From the NCBI GenBank assembly GCA_963779515.1, contig CAVZYN010000002.1, positions 744,001 through 808,000 of the forward strand: a DNA stretch of 64,000 bases, given 5' to 3'. Position numbers and translations under genes: made by a program. Source of the DNA: CAVZYN01 sp963779515 (lineage in GTDB: Bacteria > Pseudomonadota > Alphaproteobacteria > Rhizobiales > Hyphomicrobiaceae). Shown in pieces: positions 8,827 to 17,558 of this stretch (position 1 is the stretch's first letter; each line of letters starts with the position of its first letter). The notes below the pieces were generated by a model. That model worked only from the letters and a program-made list of their open reading frames with translations, ran no database searches and was not told where the DNA came from.

Positions 8827-9570
8827 ATGTCGTCTTGCCGTCGCGTGGCAGCGCTGCTGCCGGTGTTTGCAATCCTATTTTCGGGCCTCTGGTCAAGCGA
8901 GCTACGTGCGCAGTCGTGCCCGCAGGTGCTTGGTGCCGCGACGCGTCTGGTCGTGGTGACGACGGCCGGGTGGAGCAGCGTGCCAGCGAACATCCAGCGC
9001 TATGAGCGCGCGACACCCGCCGAGGCATGGCGTCCGAACGGCGTCGCGCTGCCGGGCGTCGTCGGTCTCACCGGCATGGGCTGGGCGTGGTCGTTCGAGG
9101 CGGCGGCAAAGCCCGGCGAGCCGATCAAGCGCGAGGGCGACAAGCGCACGCCGGCCGGGATCTTTTCGATCGGCCACGGTTTTGGCACGGCCGCGGGCGG
9201 GCCGCGGCGGCATCTGAAGCTTGCAGCGGAGACATCCTACTGCGTCGATGATGTGCGCTCGGCGGCCTACAACACCATCGTGCCGATGAGTTCGGTGCCG
9301 GCCGGCACGAGCGGCGAGAAGATGTGGTCGGAGCCGCTCTACAAGCGCGGCATCTTCATCGATCTGCCGAGCAATGCGGCGGCAAAGGGCGGGTCATGCG
9401 TGTTCCTGCATTTGTGGCGCAGTGCGGGTGCGGGCACGGCGGGCTGTGTCGCGATCGCCGAAAACAACATGATCGCGCTGCAGGAGTGGCTCGGCGATCA
9501 GCCGGCGGCGATCGCGATACTACCGGCGACGCAGCGTGACCGCTTCGGCGCGTGCCTTCCCAAATCTTAG
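8827..9570 (+). CDS. Exported YkuD/L,D-transpeptidase-like protein
   Basis: 247 residues from ATG 8827, 4 bp after GGGGGAGAG. The N-terminus is a signal peptide (LLPVFAILFSGLW, cleavage near LRAQS). The mature protein has the family entry motif KREGDKRTPAGIFSIG and the catalytic-site region CVFLHLWRSAGAGTAGCVAI, whose final cysteine corresponds to the nucleophile of YkuD enzymes. This places it in the divergent COG3786-like branch, which differs from the canonical SHGC motif. Expected role: cross-linking or editing peptidoglycan in the periplasm. It sits directly before a bactofilin gene. Confidence 0.82.
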   Translation: MSSCRRVAALLPVFAILFSGLWSSELRAQSCPQVLGAATRLVVVTTAGWSSVPANIQRYERATPAEAWRPNGVALPGVVGLTGMGWAWSFEAAAKPGEPIKREGDKRTPAGIFSIGHGFGTAAGGPRRHLKLAAETSYCVDDVRSAAYNTIVPMSSVPAGTSGEKMWSEPLYKRGIFIDLPSNAAAKGGSCVFLHLWRSAGAGTAGCVAIAENNMIALQEWLGDQPAAIAILPATQRDRFGACLPKS

Positions 9571-9673
9571 CTGATGCAAATCGGCTGCAGTGGCGGTGCG
9601 CGTTGCACAAGATCGAGGGTCAATTGCTCGACAAAGGCGCCCGAGCGGTCTCACATGGCGCGTGTGTTCTTGT

Positions 9674-10108
9674 ATGTCCGGCGTTCCGGACGCGTACCTC
9701 GGTCGTCTCATGCCATCCGATCTCAAAGCCCTGTCGCGTGCCGCTCACAATGATGCGCCGCTGATCCTTGTCGCCCGCTGCATCGTGTCGGGTACCCTCG
9801 AGCACCCGAGCGAGGTTTGGCTCGACGGCACCTTCGACGGCTTCCTCGTCTGCGATACCTTGGTGCTCGGCAAGACCGGCAAATTCAGCGGGCAATTGAT
9901 CGCCAGCAAGGTCGTGTTCGCCGGTGAGGCCGATGCTGAGGTCTACGCCAATCAGCTGGTGCTCAAAGGCGGCTGCCGCGTGCACGGCGAAATCTTCCAC
10001 GAGCATCTGGAAATCGAAGAAACTGCCTATTTCGATGGCAAATCGCGCAGGCTTGCCGACACCAAGAATGCTGGTCTGCGCCGCTTTGATTTTTCCAAGG
10101 CATCGTGA
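9674..10108 (+). CDS. Bactofilin-family polymer-forming protein
   Basis: From ATG 9674 the product has 144 residues (an alternative ATG at 9710 gives 132). The core is a run of short beta-helix turns typical of bactofilins: LILVARCIVSGTLEHPSEVW, LDGTFDGFLVCDTLVLGKTG, FSGQLIASKVVFAGEADAEV, ANQLVLKGGCRVHGEIF. Bactofilins polymerise without nucleotide into scaffolds that position cell-wall enzymes. The gene follows a YkuD-type protein in the same direction, consistent with an envelope role. The start is uncertain since neither ATG has a clear ribosome-binding site. Confidence 0.8.
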   Translation: MSGVPDAYLGRLMPSDLKALSRAAHNDAPLILVARCIVSGTLEHPSEVWLDGTFDGFLVCDTLVLGKTGKFSGQLIASKVVFAGEADAEVYANQLVLKGGCRVHGEIFHEHLEIEETAYFDGKSRRLADTKNAGLRRFDFSKAS

Positions 10109-10442
10109 GGCGCAGAGCGGATCAATTGTCTTCATCCGTAAATGGAGCACTCGTTGCATTTTCGCATCACTAAGCCAGCCCCCTCTAAGTGTTGGTAACG
10201 TCATGATTTTTAATAGATATTTTTCTCTGCGAGCGCACGCGGCGAGACTTTCGTTCGAATCGGCGCAAGAGTTGTCTCCAGCTGACGGATGACGCGTTTA
10301 GTCATTTATAAGACATTGCAGATGTCCCACGAATGGCGACAGAGAGGGCCTCGGTCGCGCGTTCGTGGTTTGGTTGTGAGCGGCTGGTGTGCGGGCACCA
10401 GCCGCATCACCGTGCGGCGTCCCGCGTGCTGTATTGAGTGTC
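10109..10442. other. Intergenic region, no gene seen
   Basis: 334 bp without a convincing reading frame. The stretch 10200-10235 is noticeably AT-richer than its surroundings, as expected for promoter DNA. No repeat or hairpin of note was seen. Confidence 0.5.
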
Positions 10443-10590
10443 ATGCGGACAGTCGACGACAACGAGTATGCGATCCTGGCGTTGAGCACTTTGGCGGCGC
10501 CGACGTTTCTACCCCCATTTCATCTGGCCATTGCCGAGCGTCTCACGCAGCGCGGATTGCTGACGCGAGACCGCACCGGCGACCGAACTC
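10443..10590 (+). pseudogene. Small hypothetical gene apparently disrupted next to the IS1380 remnant
   Basis: ATG 10443 opens a frame with well-behaved composition (VDDNEYAILALSTLAAP, then FHLAIAERLTQRGLLTRDR) that looks like a short soluble alphaproteobacterial protein ending in a GLLTR.. motif. From about residue 50 the frame turns into antisense transposase sequence, so the original C-terminus seems lost at the junction near 10590. Inference only; it may also be a chance frame. Confidence 0.35.
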
Positions 10591-10599
10591 TTCAACAGC

Positions 10600-11844
10600 T
10601 CAACCGGTGGTGTCCGACTTCGCAAGCGCACTCGAAGTGCGATCAGACGATGCGCCGCATCGCCCATCCAACTGAATGGCGGCGAAAGTATTCAACTGAT
10701 TGGTACTCATCGATGCCGCGCTGGTGCGGCCGGCGAACAGGTCCGACTGGCACTCCTTGATGCGGTTTTCCATCTCGCCGCGCGCGCAGTAGATGTCTTC
10801 GTAGAGTTTGCGCGCATCGCCGTCCGACCAGTGCAGCGAGGTGACGATAAAGCGTGGGTTGGCTTTGTCATCGAGCCATTCGGCCTTGGCGACCACCTTG
10901 CGCGGCTTCGCCCAACCTTCGCGCGTGTCCCAGTTCTCGAGGATTGCGAACCGGCGTTCGGCGCGGCCGGATCGGCGGCCCGCACGCCGCGCCAGCACCA
11001 GTTCGCGCTTGATGGCGCCAACGAGCCGCACGTTGCGGGCGAGACCGAAGATGTAGTCGACGCCGTTGGTTTCGCACCAGTTCATCAGGTCGTCGCGTGC
11101 GAACCCGCTGTCGGCGCGCAGGATGATGCGCACATCCGGCCAACGCTCGCGGATCTGGGCGACGATGCGCGCGATCTCGTCTTTGGCGCCATCGGCTGCG
11201 TCCGTATCGGCGCTGCGAAGTTTGGCGGCGAGCAGATGCCGGCCCGCGAAGATGTACAGCGGCAGATAGCAATAGCAGTCGTAGAAGGCGTTGAAGTGCC
11301 GGCCTTCCTGCTCGCCGTGGATCGGATCATGCGTCGCATCGAGATCGATCGTCAGCCGGCGCGGCGGCTCGTGATGCGCCTCGATCATCAGCGTCACGAA
11401 CAAGCGCTCGATCGCGGCGGGGTCGTGGGTGATCTTGTGATAGGGATCGGCGCCGACCTTGGCGGCGTGCTCCAGCCGGTTTAGCGTCGACTTGCCAGCG
11501 AGAGGGGCGCAGTCCGAGCGCTTGCTGGTCAAAGAGTTGCCGAGCACGCCCAGCACCGGATCGTGGCGCAACTGATCGTGATCGACGATATCTTCATAGC
11601 CGAGCGCGATGCCGAAAATGCGCTGGCTGAGCATCGCTGGAAGTTGGTGGACGGTGAGCGCAGGGCAGCGCGCATCCTGGAAGCAGCCGGCGAGGCGCGA
11701 CACGAGACCGATCGCCTTGTCGGTCTCGCCGAGCAAGAGCGCGCCCGCATCCGAGGTGATCTCGCCGCCATCGAAGCTGCCCACAATCTGGCGGCGCTCG
11801 ACGGTTCCAAACTCGAACGAATCCAGAGTACACTCTGTCGGCAT
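10600..11844 (-). pseudogene. IS1380-family transposase, altered C-terminus
   Basis: Reading from ATG 11844, the first 380 residues are a standard IS1380 DDE transposase: GGEITSDAGALLLGETDKAIG, then LTIDLDATHDPIHGEQEG (first catalytic Asp), IILRADSGFARDDLMNWCE (second Asp), and YCARGEMENRIKECQSDLF (catalytic Glu in the GEMENRIKE motif). After TNQL the family should continue for about 60 residues through RLWF..AYVL..ALRRI. Here the frame instead runs into an unrelated tail and stops at 10600. A possible remnant of the correct sequence (AMRRI) appears in another frame. The element is therefore probably inactive. Confidence 0.8.
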
Positions 11845-11960
11845 CGGGGCGTTCCTTACTCGGGCGAGAAGTCGTTGCTGCACAACAACTTTCGCTGAGT
11901 GACGCCTCGATGCGACTACCCATGTTGAGAAACTCGCTAGGCGCGGGCCGCCGATTTCTC
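10600..11960 (-). mobile_element. IS1380-family insertion sequence, decayed at its left end
   Basis: The element contains one transposase gene on the - strand. Its right part, upstream of the transposase, extends through 11845-11960. The left end lacks the expected transposase C-terminus and no clear terminal inverted repeat pair was found, so the boundaries are approximate. Left of the element lies a truncated small gene; right of it lies the end of rnd. Confidence 0.6.
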
Positions 11961-11982
11961 GAATGAACGAGGGCTTAGGACC

Positions 11983-13146
11983 TCAGTTCGGCGCGGCGCC
12001 GATCGCGACGGTGGTGACTTCGCCGTCGATGACGCGGAGCGCCAGTTCACCCCGCTTCAAGGCGAGCGCGTCCTCGCCGAACAGCTGCCGGCGCCAGCCT
12101 TTGAGAGCGGCGACATCGGGGTCGCGTTCGATGGCGATGCGCTCGAGGTCGTCGGTGTCGGCGATCAGGCGCGGGGCGACGCGATGCTTGGCGGCGGCCG
12201 CCTTGAGCAGCACGCGCAGCAACTCGACCAAGGCGGTCTTGTCCGGCGAGAGGGCTGAGCCCTGCGGCATCGCCGGAATTGTTTTGGTATCGCGCGCAAG
12301 ACCGCGCTTGACGGCGTCGATGATGTCCTTGGCGCGGGAGGAGCGCGCAAAGCCGTCGCTCAATGTGCGCAGTTCCGAAAGCTTCGCGGTCTCGGTCGGC
12401 ATCTGGTTGGCGATGTCGTAGAGCGCCTCATCGCGCAGGATACGGCCGCGCGGCACGTTCTGATGTTGGGCCAGCGCATCGCGCCACGCCGCCAGTTCCA
12501 TCAGCACCGCGAGGCTCTTCTTGTTGCGCGCCCGCAGTTTCAGCCGCTTCCACGCGTCTTCAGGCCGCGTCTCGTAGCTCTCGCGGTCCGTCAGCGTGAA
12601 CATCTCCTCGGCGAGCCAATCGGTGCGGCCGGTCGCCTCGAGTTCGGCCTGCAGCTTGGAGTAGACGGTCCGCAGGTACGTGACGTCGCCAAGGGCGTAG
12701 AGGAGCTGCTTTTCAGACAACGGCCGCCGCGACCAATCGGTGAAGCGGCTCGACTTGTCGATGTCGGCATCGGTCAATTGCTTGACGAGGTTGACGTAGG
12801 AGATGGACTCGCCGAAGCCGCAGACCATCGCCGCCACTTGCGTGTCGAAAATCGGTTCGGGCACGAGGCTCGCCTGAATGACGACGATTTCAATGTCTTG
12901 GCGGGCGGCGTGGAAGACCTTGGTGACGGCCTTGTTCGCCATCAGGTCGTAGAACGGCTTCAGATCGAGGCCGGGCGCGAGCGGATCGACGATTGCTTCG
13001 TCGTCAGGTCCGGCGAGCTGGATCAAGCACAGCTTTGGCCAGAACGTCGCCTCACGCATGAATTCGGTATCGACGGCGACATAGGCGTGGCGCGCCAGTC
13101 GCGCACACGTTGCCGCAAGTTCTTGTGTGCTCGTAATAGGGTGCAT
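11983..13146 (-). CDS. rnd: Ribonuclease D
   Basis: 387 residues, normal for RNase D. The DEDDy 3'-5' exonuclease domain shows Exo I (VAVDTEFMRE), Exo II (FHAARQDIEIV), and Exo III (YALGDVTYLRTVY, with the tyrosine four residues after Asp). A HRDC domain follows (LMELAAWRDALAQHQNVPRG, ILRDEALYDIANQMPT), then a second HRDC-like segment to the C-terminus. It trims 3' ends of tRNA precursors and other stable RNAs. It is divergent from aspS across a 450-bp gap. Confidence 0.96.
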   Translation of the reverse strand: MHPITSTQELAATCARLARHAYVAVDTEFMREATFWPKLCLIQLAGPDDEAIVDPLAPGLDLKPFYDLMANKAVTKVFHAARQDIEIVVIQASLVPEPIFDTQVAAMVCGFGESISYVNLVKQLTDADIDKSSRFTDWSRRPLSEKQLLYALGDVTYLRTVYSKLQAELEATGRTDWLAEEMFTLTDRESYETRPEDAWKRLKLRARNKKSLAVLMELAAWRDALAQHQNVPRGRILRDEALYDIANQMPTETAKLSELRTLSDGFARSSRAKDIIDAVKRGLARDTKTIPAMPQGSALSPDKTALVELLRVLLKAAAAKHRVAPRLIADTDDLERIAIERDPDVAALKGWRRQLFGEDALALKRGELALRVIDGEVTTVAIGAAPN

Positions 13147-13596
13147 AAGCGCGCGTATAACCTAGGGTTTCGGGCTTGTCGCGGGCTGAATGCGGGTGGA
13201 CGGCGGATTTATGCTCAGGGTGCCCGGCGGACGACAGGTCGTCTACCGCGAAATCCGAAATTTGGCCGTGGTACTCCGGGCCAAGCTCCCGGACGGCCAC
13301 CCTTGCGGCCAAAAATGGGGCCGCCGGCAGGGGGTGGACGGATCGAGGCGTCTCGATCGTACCATAAGTGGTGGACCGCATCGGGTGCGAGGCTCAGGCC
13401 CCCGCGGCGCTGCGATCAATATCCCGCGACAATAGGGATCATTTGCGTAGGCCGCTGTTCCCTGGGGAACTCCCTGGCACACTCCCGTGCAAGCGGGGCG
13501 AACGGCTACGGATGGGGGGCCTCAGCCTTGACAAAGGGGGAGGCAAATGCGCTTGTCCGGCGCTGATTTCACAACGATTTGCAAGGAATGACGGCC
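13147..13596. other. 450-bp gap between divergent rnd and aspS
   Basis: No credible coding frame is present; the frames found here have atypical composition and run antisense to neighbours. Both the rnd and the aspS promoters must lie in it. I see no T-box-like or other recognisable leader structure. GC-rich runs around 13305-13335 are not arranged as a hairpin with a T-tract. Confidence 0.5.
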
Positions 13597-15417
13597 ATGG
13601 CCGAGGCGAAAATGCATCGCTATCGCTCGCACACCTGCGGGGCGCTCCGGAAGACGGATGTTGGCACGCCAACACGGATCTCGGGCTGGGTGCATCGGGT
13701 GCGCGATCATGGCGGCGTGCTGTTCATCGACGTGCGCGATCACTACGGCATCACGCAGGTGGTGGCGGATCCCGATTCCAAGGCTTTCAAGGTGGCTGAA
13801 GCGGTGCGGTCGGAGTGGGTGATTCGGATCGATGGCGCGGTGCGCGACCGGCCGGCAGGGACCGTCAACGCGGAGCTGCCGACGGGCGAGATCGAGGTCT
13901 ATGCCGCCGAAATCGAGGTGCTGTCGGAGGCGAAAGAGCTGCCGGTGCCAGTGTTCGGCGAGCCGGATTATCCGGAAGACCTGCGGCTGACCTACCGGTT
14001 CCTGGATCTGCGCCGTGAGACGCTGCACGGCATCATCATGAAGCGGCTCGCGATCACCAAATCGATCCGGCGGCGCATGCACGACGTCGGCTTCAACGAG
14101 TTCCCGACGCCGATCCTGACCGCGTCGAGCCCGGAAGGCGCGCGTGACTTCCTGGTACCGAGCCGCATTCATGCCGGCAAGTTCTATGCGCTGCCGCAGG
14201 CGCCGCAGCAGTACAAGCAACTCTTGATGATGTCGGGCTTCGACCGTTATTTCCAGATCGCGCCGTGCTTCCGCGACGAAGATCCGCGCGCCGACCGCTT
14301 GCCCGGCGAATTCTATCAGCTCGACGTCGAGATGAGCTTTGTCGAGCAGGAGGACGTGTTCGCGACCATGGAGCCGGTGATCACGGCTGTTTTCGAGGAG
14401 TTCGCGGACGGCAAAAAGGTCGACAAGGGCTGGCAGCGGATTCCTTACGACACGTCGATTGCAAAGTACGGCTCCGACAAGCCCGACTTGCGCAACCCGA
14501 TCGAGATGCAGGATGTGACCGAGCACTTCCGCGGCTCCGGCTTCAAGGTGTTCGCCGGCATGATCGAGAAGGACCCGAAGGTGCGCGTGTGGGCGATCCC
14601 GGCGCCGAGCGGCGGTCAGCGTGCGTTTTGCGATCGCATGAACGGCTGGGCGCAGAAGGAAGGACAGCCGGGGCTCGGCTACATCTTCTGGCGTGCGGAG
14701 GAAGGTGAGGCCGGCGCCGGTCCGATCGCCAAGAACGTCGGCGCCGAGCGCGCGGGCGCGATCCAGAAGCAGATGGGTCTCAAGACCGGTGACGCCTGCT
14801 TCTTCACCGCCGGTGATCCGGCAAAGTTCTACAAGTTCGCTGGGCTGGCGCGCGACGAGATCGGCCGCGAGCTGAAGCTGATCGATGAAAAGCGGTTTGC
14901 GTTCGCGTGGATCGTCGACTTCCCGTTCTATGAGTGGAACGAGGAGGACAAGAAAATCGACTTCTCGCACAATCCATTCTCGATGCCGCAGGGCGGCAGC
15001 GCAGGCCTCGAAGCGGCGGAAGCGAAAGGCCGCGACGCAATGCTGGCGCTGAAAGCCAACCAGTACGACATGGTCTGCAACGGCTACGAGATCGCATCGG
15101 GATCGATCCGCAATCACCTGCCCGAGACGATGGTGAAGGCCTTCGGCCTGACGGGGCTCACGCGTGAGGACGTCGAGGCGCGTTTCGGCGGGCTCTATCG
15201 CGCGTTCCAGTACGGCGCGCCGCCGCACGGCGGCATGGCGGCCGGCATCGAGCGCATGGTGATGCTGCTGACGGGCACCAAGACCGTGCGCGACGTCGCA
15301 TTGTTTCCGATGAACCAGCAGGCCAACGACCTGTTGATGGGCGCGCCCAGCGACGTCACCCCAAAGCAGTTGCGCGAGCTGTCGCTACGGGTGGTGCTGC
15401 CGGAGAAGAAGGCATAA
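13597..15417 (+). CDS. aspS: Aspartyl-tRNA synthetase
   Basis: 606 residues from ATG 13597, placed 9 bp after AAGGA; an ATG at 13588 abuts that site and is less likely. The N-terminal OB-fold anticodon-binding domain shows RISGWVHRVRDHGGVLFIDV. Class II catalytic motifs follow: motif 2 region CFRDEDPRADRLPGEFYQLD, the bacterial GAD insertion domain in the middle (about residues 300-415), and motif 3 GGMAAGIERMVMLLTG. It charges tRNA-Asp in the cytoplasm. Whether it also charges tRNA-Asn cannot be decided here. A kinase/HEPN-like gene pair follows 15 bp downstream and may share its transcript. Confidence 0.97.
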   Translation: MAEAKMHRYRSHTCGALRKTDVGTPTRISGWVHRVRDHGGVLFIDVRDHYGITQVVADPDSKAFKVAEAVRSEWVIRIDGAVRDRPAGTVNAELPTGEIEVYAAEIEVLSEAKELPVPVFGEPDYPEDLRLTYRFLDLRRETLHGIIMKRLAITKSIRRRMHDVGFNEFPTPILTASSPEGARDFLVPSRIHAGKFYALPQAPQQYKQLLMMSGFDRYFQIAPCFRDEDPRADRLPGEFYQLDVEMSFVEQEDVFATMEPVITAVFEEFADGKKVDKGWQRIPYDTSIAKYGSDKPDLRNPIEMQDVTEHFRGSGFKVFAGMIEKDPKVRVWAIPAPSGGQRAFCDRMNGWAQKEGQPGLGYIFWRAEEGEAGAGPIAKNVGAERAGAIQKQMGLKTGDACFFTAGDPAKFYKFAGLARDEIGRELKLIDEKRFAFAWIVDFPFYEWNEEDKKIDFSHNPFSMPQGGSAGLEAAEAKGRDAMLALKANQYDMVCNGYEIASGSIRNHLPETMVKAFGLTGLTREDVEARFGGLYRAFQYGAPPHGGMAAGIERMVMLLTGTKTVRDVALFPMNQQANDLLMGAPSDVTPKQLRELSLRVVLPEKKA

Positions 15418-15432
15418 GCCAGGAGGGCGGCG

Positions 15433-15948
15433 ATGCCGGAGATCATGATCATCGCCGGTCCCAATGGCGCGGGGAAAACGAGTTTTATTCGCGCAGCGGA
15501 CTGGTCGGCGATCATTGGATCGCCTTCTGTGACAAACTTTGAACTCCTCAACGCCGATGAAATCGAGAAAGAGTTGGCTGCGGGAGAATTCAAGGCGGGC
15601 CGGGTGCTCTTGCAACGGCTCGATGAACATGTGGCGGCCAAGAACGATATCGTTCTTGAGACCACCCTTTCGGGAACGAATTACTTGACCCGTATCCCGG
15701 GCTGGCAAGACGCCGGCTATCGCGTGACGCTGATCTATCTCCGCTTCGCAAGCGTTGAACAGACGATCGCGCGCGTTGCACGCCGGGTTGCCTTTGGTGG
15801 CCACGATATCCCTGAACAAGTTCAACGCCAGCGGTTCGGCAAGAGCCTCAGAAATCTATCGCGATTTCAGAACGCGGCAGATGCGTGGTATGTCTTCGAC
15901 TGGTCATCAGATGTGTTCAGGCTGTCCGAAACTTCGGAGACGTTATGA
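15433..15948 (+). CDS. Zeta-toxin-like P-loop kinase (COG4185 type)
   Basis: 171 residues. Walker A is AGPNGAGKT at residues 8-16. Zeta-toxin landmarks follow: FELLNADEIEKELAAGEFKA (substrate/aspartate region), AAKNDIVLETTLSG, LIYLRFASVEQTIARVARR, and the C-terminal arginine-rich lid GGHDIPEQVQRQRFGKSLRN. Zeta toxins phosphorylate UDP-N-acetylglucosamine and block wall synthesis, but many short COG4185 members have unproven activity. The gene overlaps the next one by ATGA (15945-15948), implying translational coupling. The partner is not one of the usual small epsilon, CopG or RHH antitoxins. Confidence 0.82.
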   Translation: MPEIMIIAGPNGAGKTSFIRAADWSAIIGSPSVTNFELLNADEIEKELAAGEFKAGRVLLQRLDEHVAAKNDIVLETTLSGTNYLTRIPGWQDAGYRVTLIYLRFASVEQTIARVARRVAFGGHDIPEQVQRQRFGKSLRNLSRFQNAADAWYVFDWSSDVFRLSETSETL

Positions 15949-16790
15949 GCGCCCAGGACAAAATATCGGCGATTGAGAGCGCGATGAAGCGGGCGGCGAG
16001 CGCGGCCACGCACGGCTCGCGGCAGATCAAGTCCGGACAGCTCGACCCGGAGATCGAGCCGCAACGAGAGATGATCAAGCTCATCCTCGCGGAGGCACAG
16101 GCCGCCTATGCACCTTGGGCGCACTATGAGGCCATGAAACTCGCCTCCAAAGAGGCACGAGACGGGCTGAATCACCTCGAACTCGATGATATCAGGACGA
16201 TCTCTCGGGCGCTCGTACGCGACGCCATGTCAAAAGCGCTCAGGCTGAGTGAACCTGCGGCAAGTGACAAGATCACGCTGTGCAATATTGCGAAGTGGCT
16301 CGAAAACGACGCCGTTTGCAGCCGACTTGCCTCAGAGCAGTGGGCGCTCGACCTTGGCAACGAGCCGCACCTCGCCAGCGACGAAGCGAAGCTGAACGGT
16401 GAGCGGCTCTCGCGTTTCAAGGAGTGTGTCCCCGCGCGTTGGCCCAAGGAAGGTGAGCCTCGACCGACCAATCCGAAGTTGATGGAACTCCGCGATGTTC
16501 TGGTCGACGTGCGCCACACTCGACTGGCCCATTACTTGACCCGCGCACCGCAAAGGCAGCCTGACTACGATGAGATTAGAGACTTGGTCAACCTTACTCT
16601 GGACCTCTCGACAGATATGGCCTTCGTCCTCATTGGACCATCAATGACCGCCCTTAAAAGCAAGACGACTGCCAACAAGCAGGCGGAAAAATTCTGGAGC
16701 GCCTGTCTGAGATCACCTGTCGAAACCTATCGCCAGGATGTGTTGCGCAAGGAGCGACCATTGTCGGGCTTCGCCGAGGATCCGGAGTGA
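15945..16790 (+). CDS. Hypothetical protein, possible HEPN/AbiU2-like domain, coupled to the zeta-like kinase
   Basis: 281 residues, predicted largely alpha-helical, no signal peptide or membrane segment. Near residues 183-196 it reads LRDVLVDVRHTRLAH, an R-x5-H arrangement embedded in a helix that matches the R-x4-6-H active-site motif of HEPN ribonuclease-like domains, and is reminiscent of AbiU2-type proteins. The preceding region (ARWPKEGEPRPTNPKLMELR) is the linker typically seen before such helices. Start ATG overlaps the kinase stop. I do not recognise the full protein; the HEPN reading is inference from the motif and helical layout. It could be an antitoxin, an effector, or unrelated. 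Confidence 0.6.
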   Translation: MSAQDKISAIESAMKRAASAATHGSRQIKSGQLDPEIEPQREMIKLILAEAQAAYAPWAHYEAMKLASKEARDGLNHLELDDIRTISRALVRDAMSKALRLSEPAASDKITLCNIAKWLENDAVCSRLASEQWALDLGNEPHLASDEAKLNGERLSRFKECVPARWPKEGEPRPTNPKLMELRDVLVDVRHTRLAHYLTRAPQRQPDYDEIRDLVNLTLDLSTDMAFVLIGPSMTALKSKTTANKQAEKFWSACLRSPVETYRQDVLRKERPLSGFAEDPE

Positions 16791-16874
16791 TTGGTCCAGC
16801 GCTAAAGCTGTCGCACAAAATTGAAAATCTCAACCAGCGCACGTTGGAGCAACGCGGTGTGACGGAGAGGCGTG

Positions 16875-17537
16875 ATGGCGCGTGATGGCGGTGGGGTCAC
16901 CGAGGACTACTATCTCAATGAGCGGCGCGAGGTGCTGTTGCACTTGCCGGAAACGGTGACGCGCATACTCGATATCGGCTGCGGCGCGGGCGCGACCGTG
17001 CGGCTGGTGAAGGGCGCGCGCAGCCGTAGCTTGGGCAGGCGGGGTTGAGCTGAGTCCCGAAATGGCGAGCGGGCGCGGAGCCAGTGTGATCGCGTCTGGA
17101 CCGTCAATGTCGAACGCGACATGTTCGAACGCGAGATCGAGGCAGGATCGCTCGATCTGATTCTGTGCATGGACGTGCTCGAGCACCTGGCCGATCCGTG
17201 GGAGGTGGTGCGCCGGATTTCAACGCTGCTGCGGCCCGGCGGGCGCCTGATCGTTTCGGTTCCCAACATCCGGCATTGGAAGTTCATCGCGCGGCTGCTG
17301 TTCAAGGGTGATTTTCACTACACGCGCGATGGCCTGCTCGATCGCACGCACTTGCGATTTTTTGTGCGGCAGACCGCCATCGATCTGGTGCGTGCCGGCG
17401 GATTGCACGTGATCGCGGACCATAGTGCGCAGTCGTTTCGAGCGACGGATCCGCGGCACTGGATTGTCAAACTCTCCGGCGGGCGGCTGATCGATCTCAT
17501 GGCCAAGCAGTGGATTGTCGTCGGCGAGAAACGCTGA
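16875..17537 (+). pseudogene. Class I SAM methyltransferase, disrupted by two compensating frameshifts
   Basis: ATG 16875 encodes EDYYLNERREVLLHLPE and the SAM-binding motif RILDIGCGAGATVRLVKG, then meets TGA at 17046. The +1 frame from about 17020 reads AVAWAGGVELSPEMA, the expected next part of the domain. From about 17070 the original frame resumes (ARSQCDRVWTVNVERDMFE) and continues through DLILCMDVLEHLADPWEVVR, LLRPGGRLIVSVPNIRHW to the stop at 17537. So two opposite single-base indels within roughly 50 bp break the gene. The intact protein would be a methyltransf_11/23-type enzyme of about 220 residues, substrate unknown. Confidence 0.8.
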
Positions 17538-17558
17538 CGCCGCGCGTAGGACCACCCG

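Noticed and set aside
10831..11484. Open frame antisense to the IS1380 transposase
   Set aside because: Mirror frame of conserved transposase coding sequence; no domain and no ribosome-binding site.
12463..13566. 367-residue frame antisense to rnd and running toward aspS
   Set aside because: It spans conserved rnd coding sequence on the other strand and a non-coding promoter gap; biased composition, no recognisable domain.
13147..13596. Possible RNA leader or riboswitch upstream of aspS
   Set aside because: No conserved leader fold, T-box core or terminator/anti-terminator pair is visible; the gap is compatible with ordinary divergent promoters.
13522..15228. 568-residue open frame antisense to aspS
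   Set aside because: It is a shadow of a strongly GC-biased gene with high Arg/His content and no recognisable domain; aspS on the other strand is certain.
17046..17048. In-frame TGA in the methyltransferase as a selenocysteine codon
   Set aside because: The alternate frame around it encodes the expected SAM-domain sequence, so two indels explain the stop. No SECIS-like element is visible.
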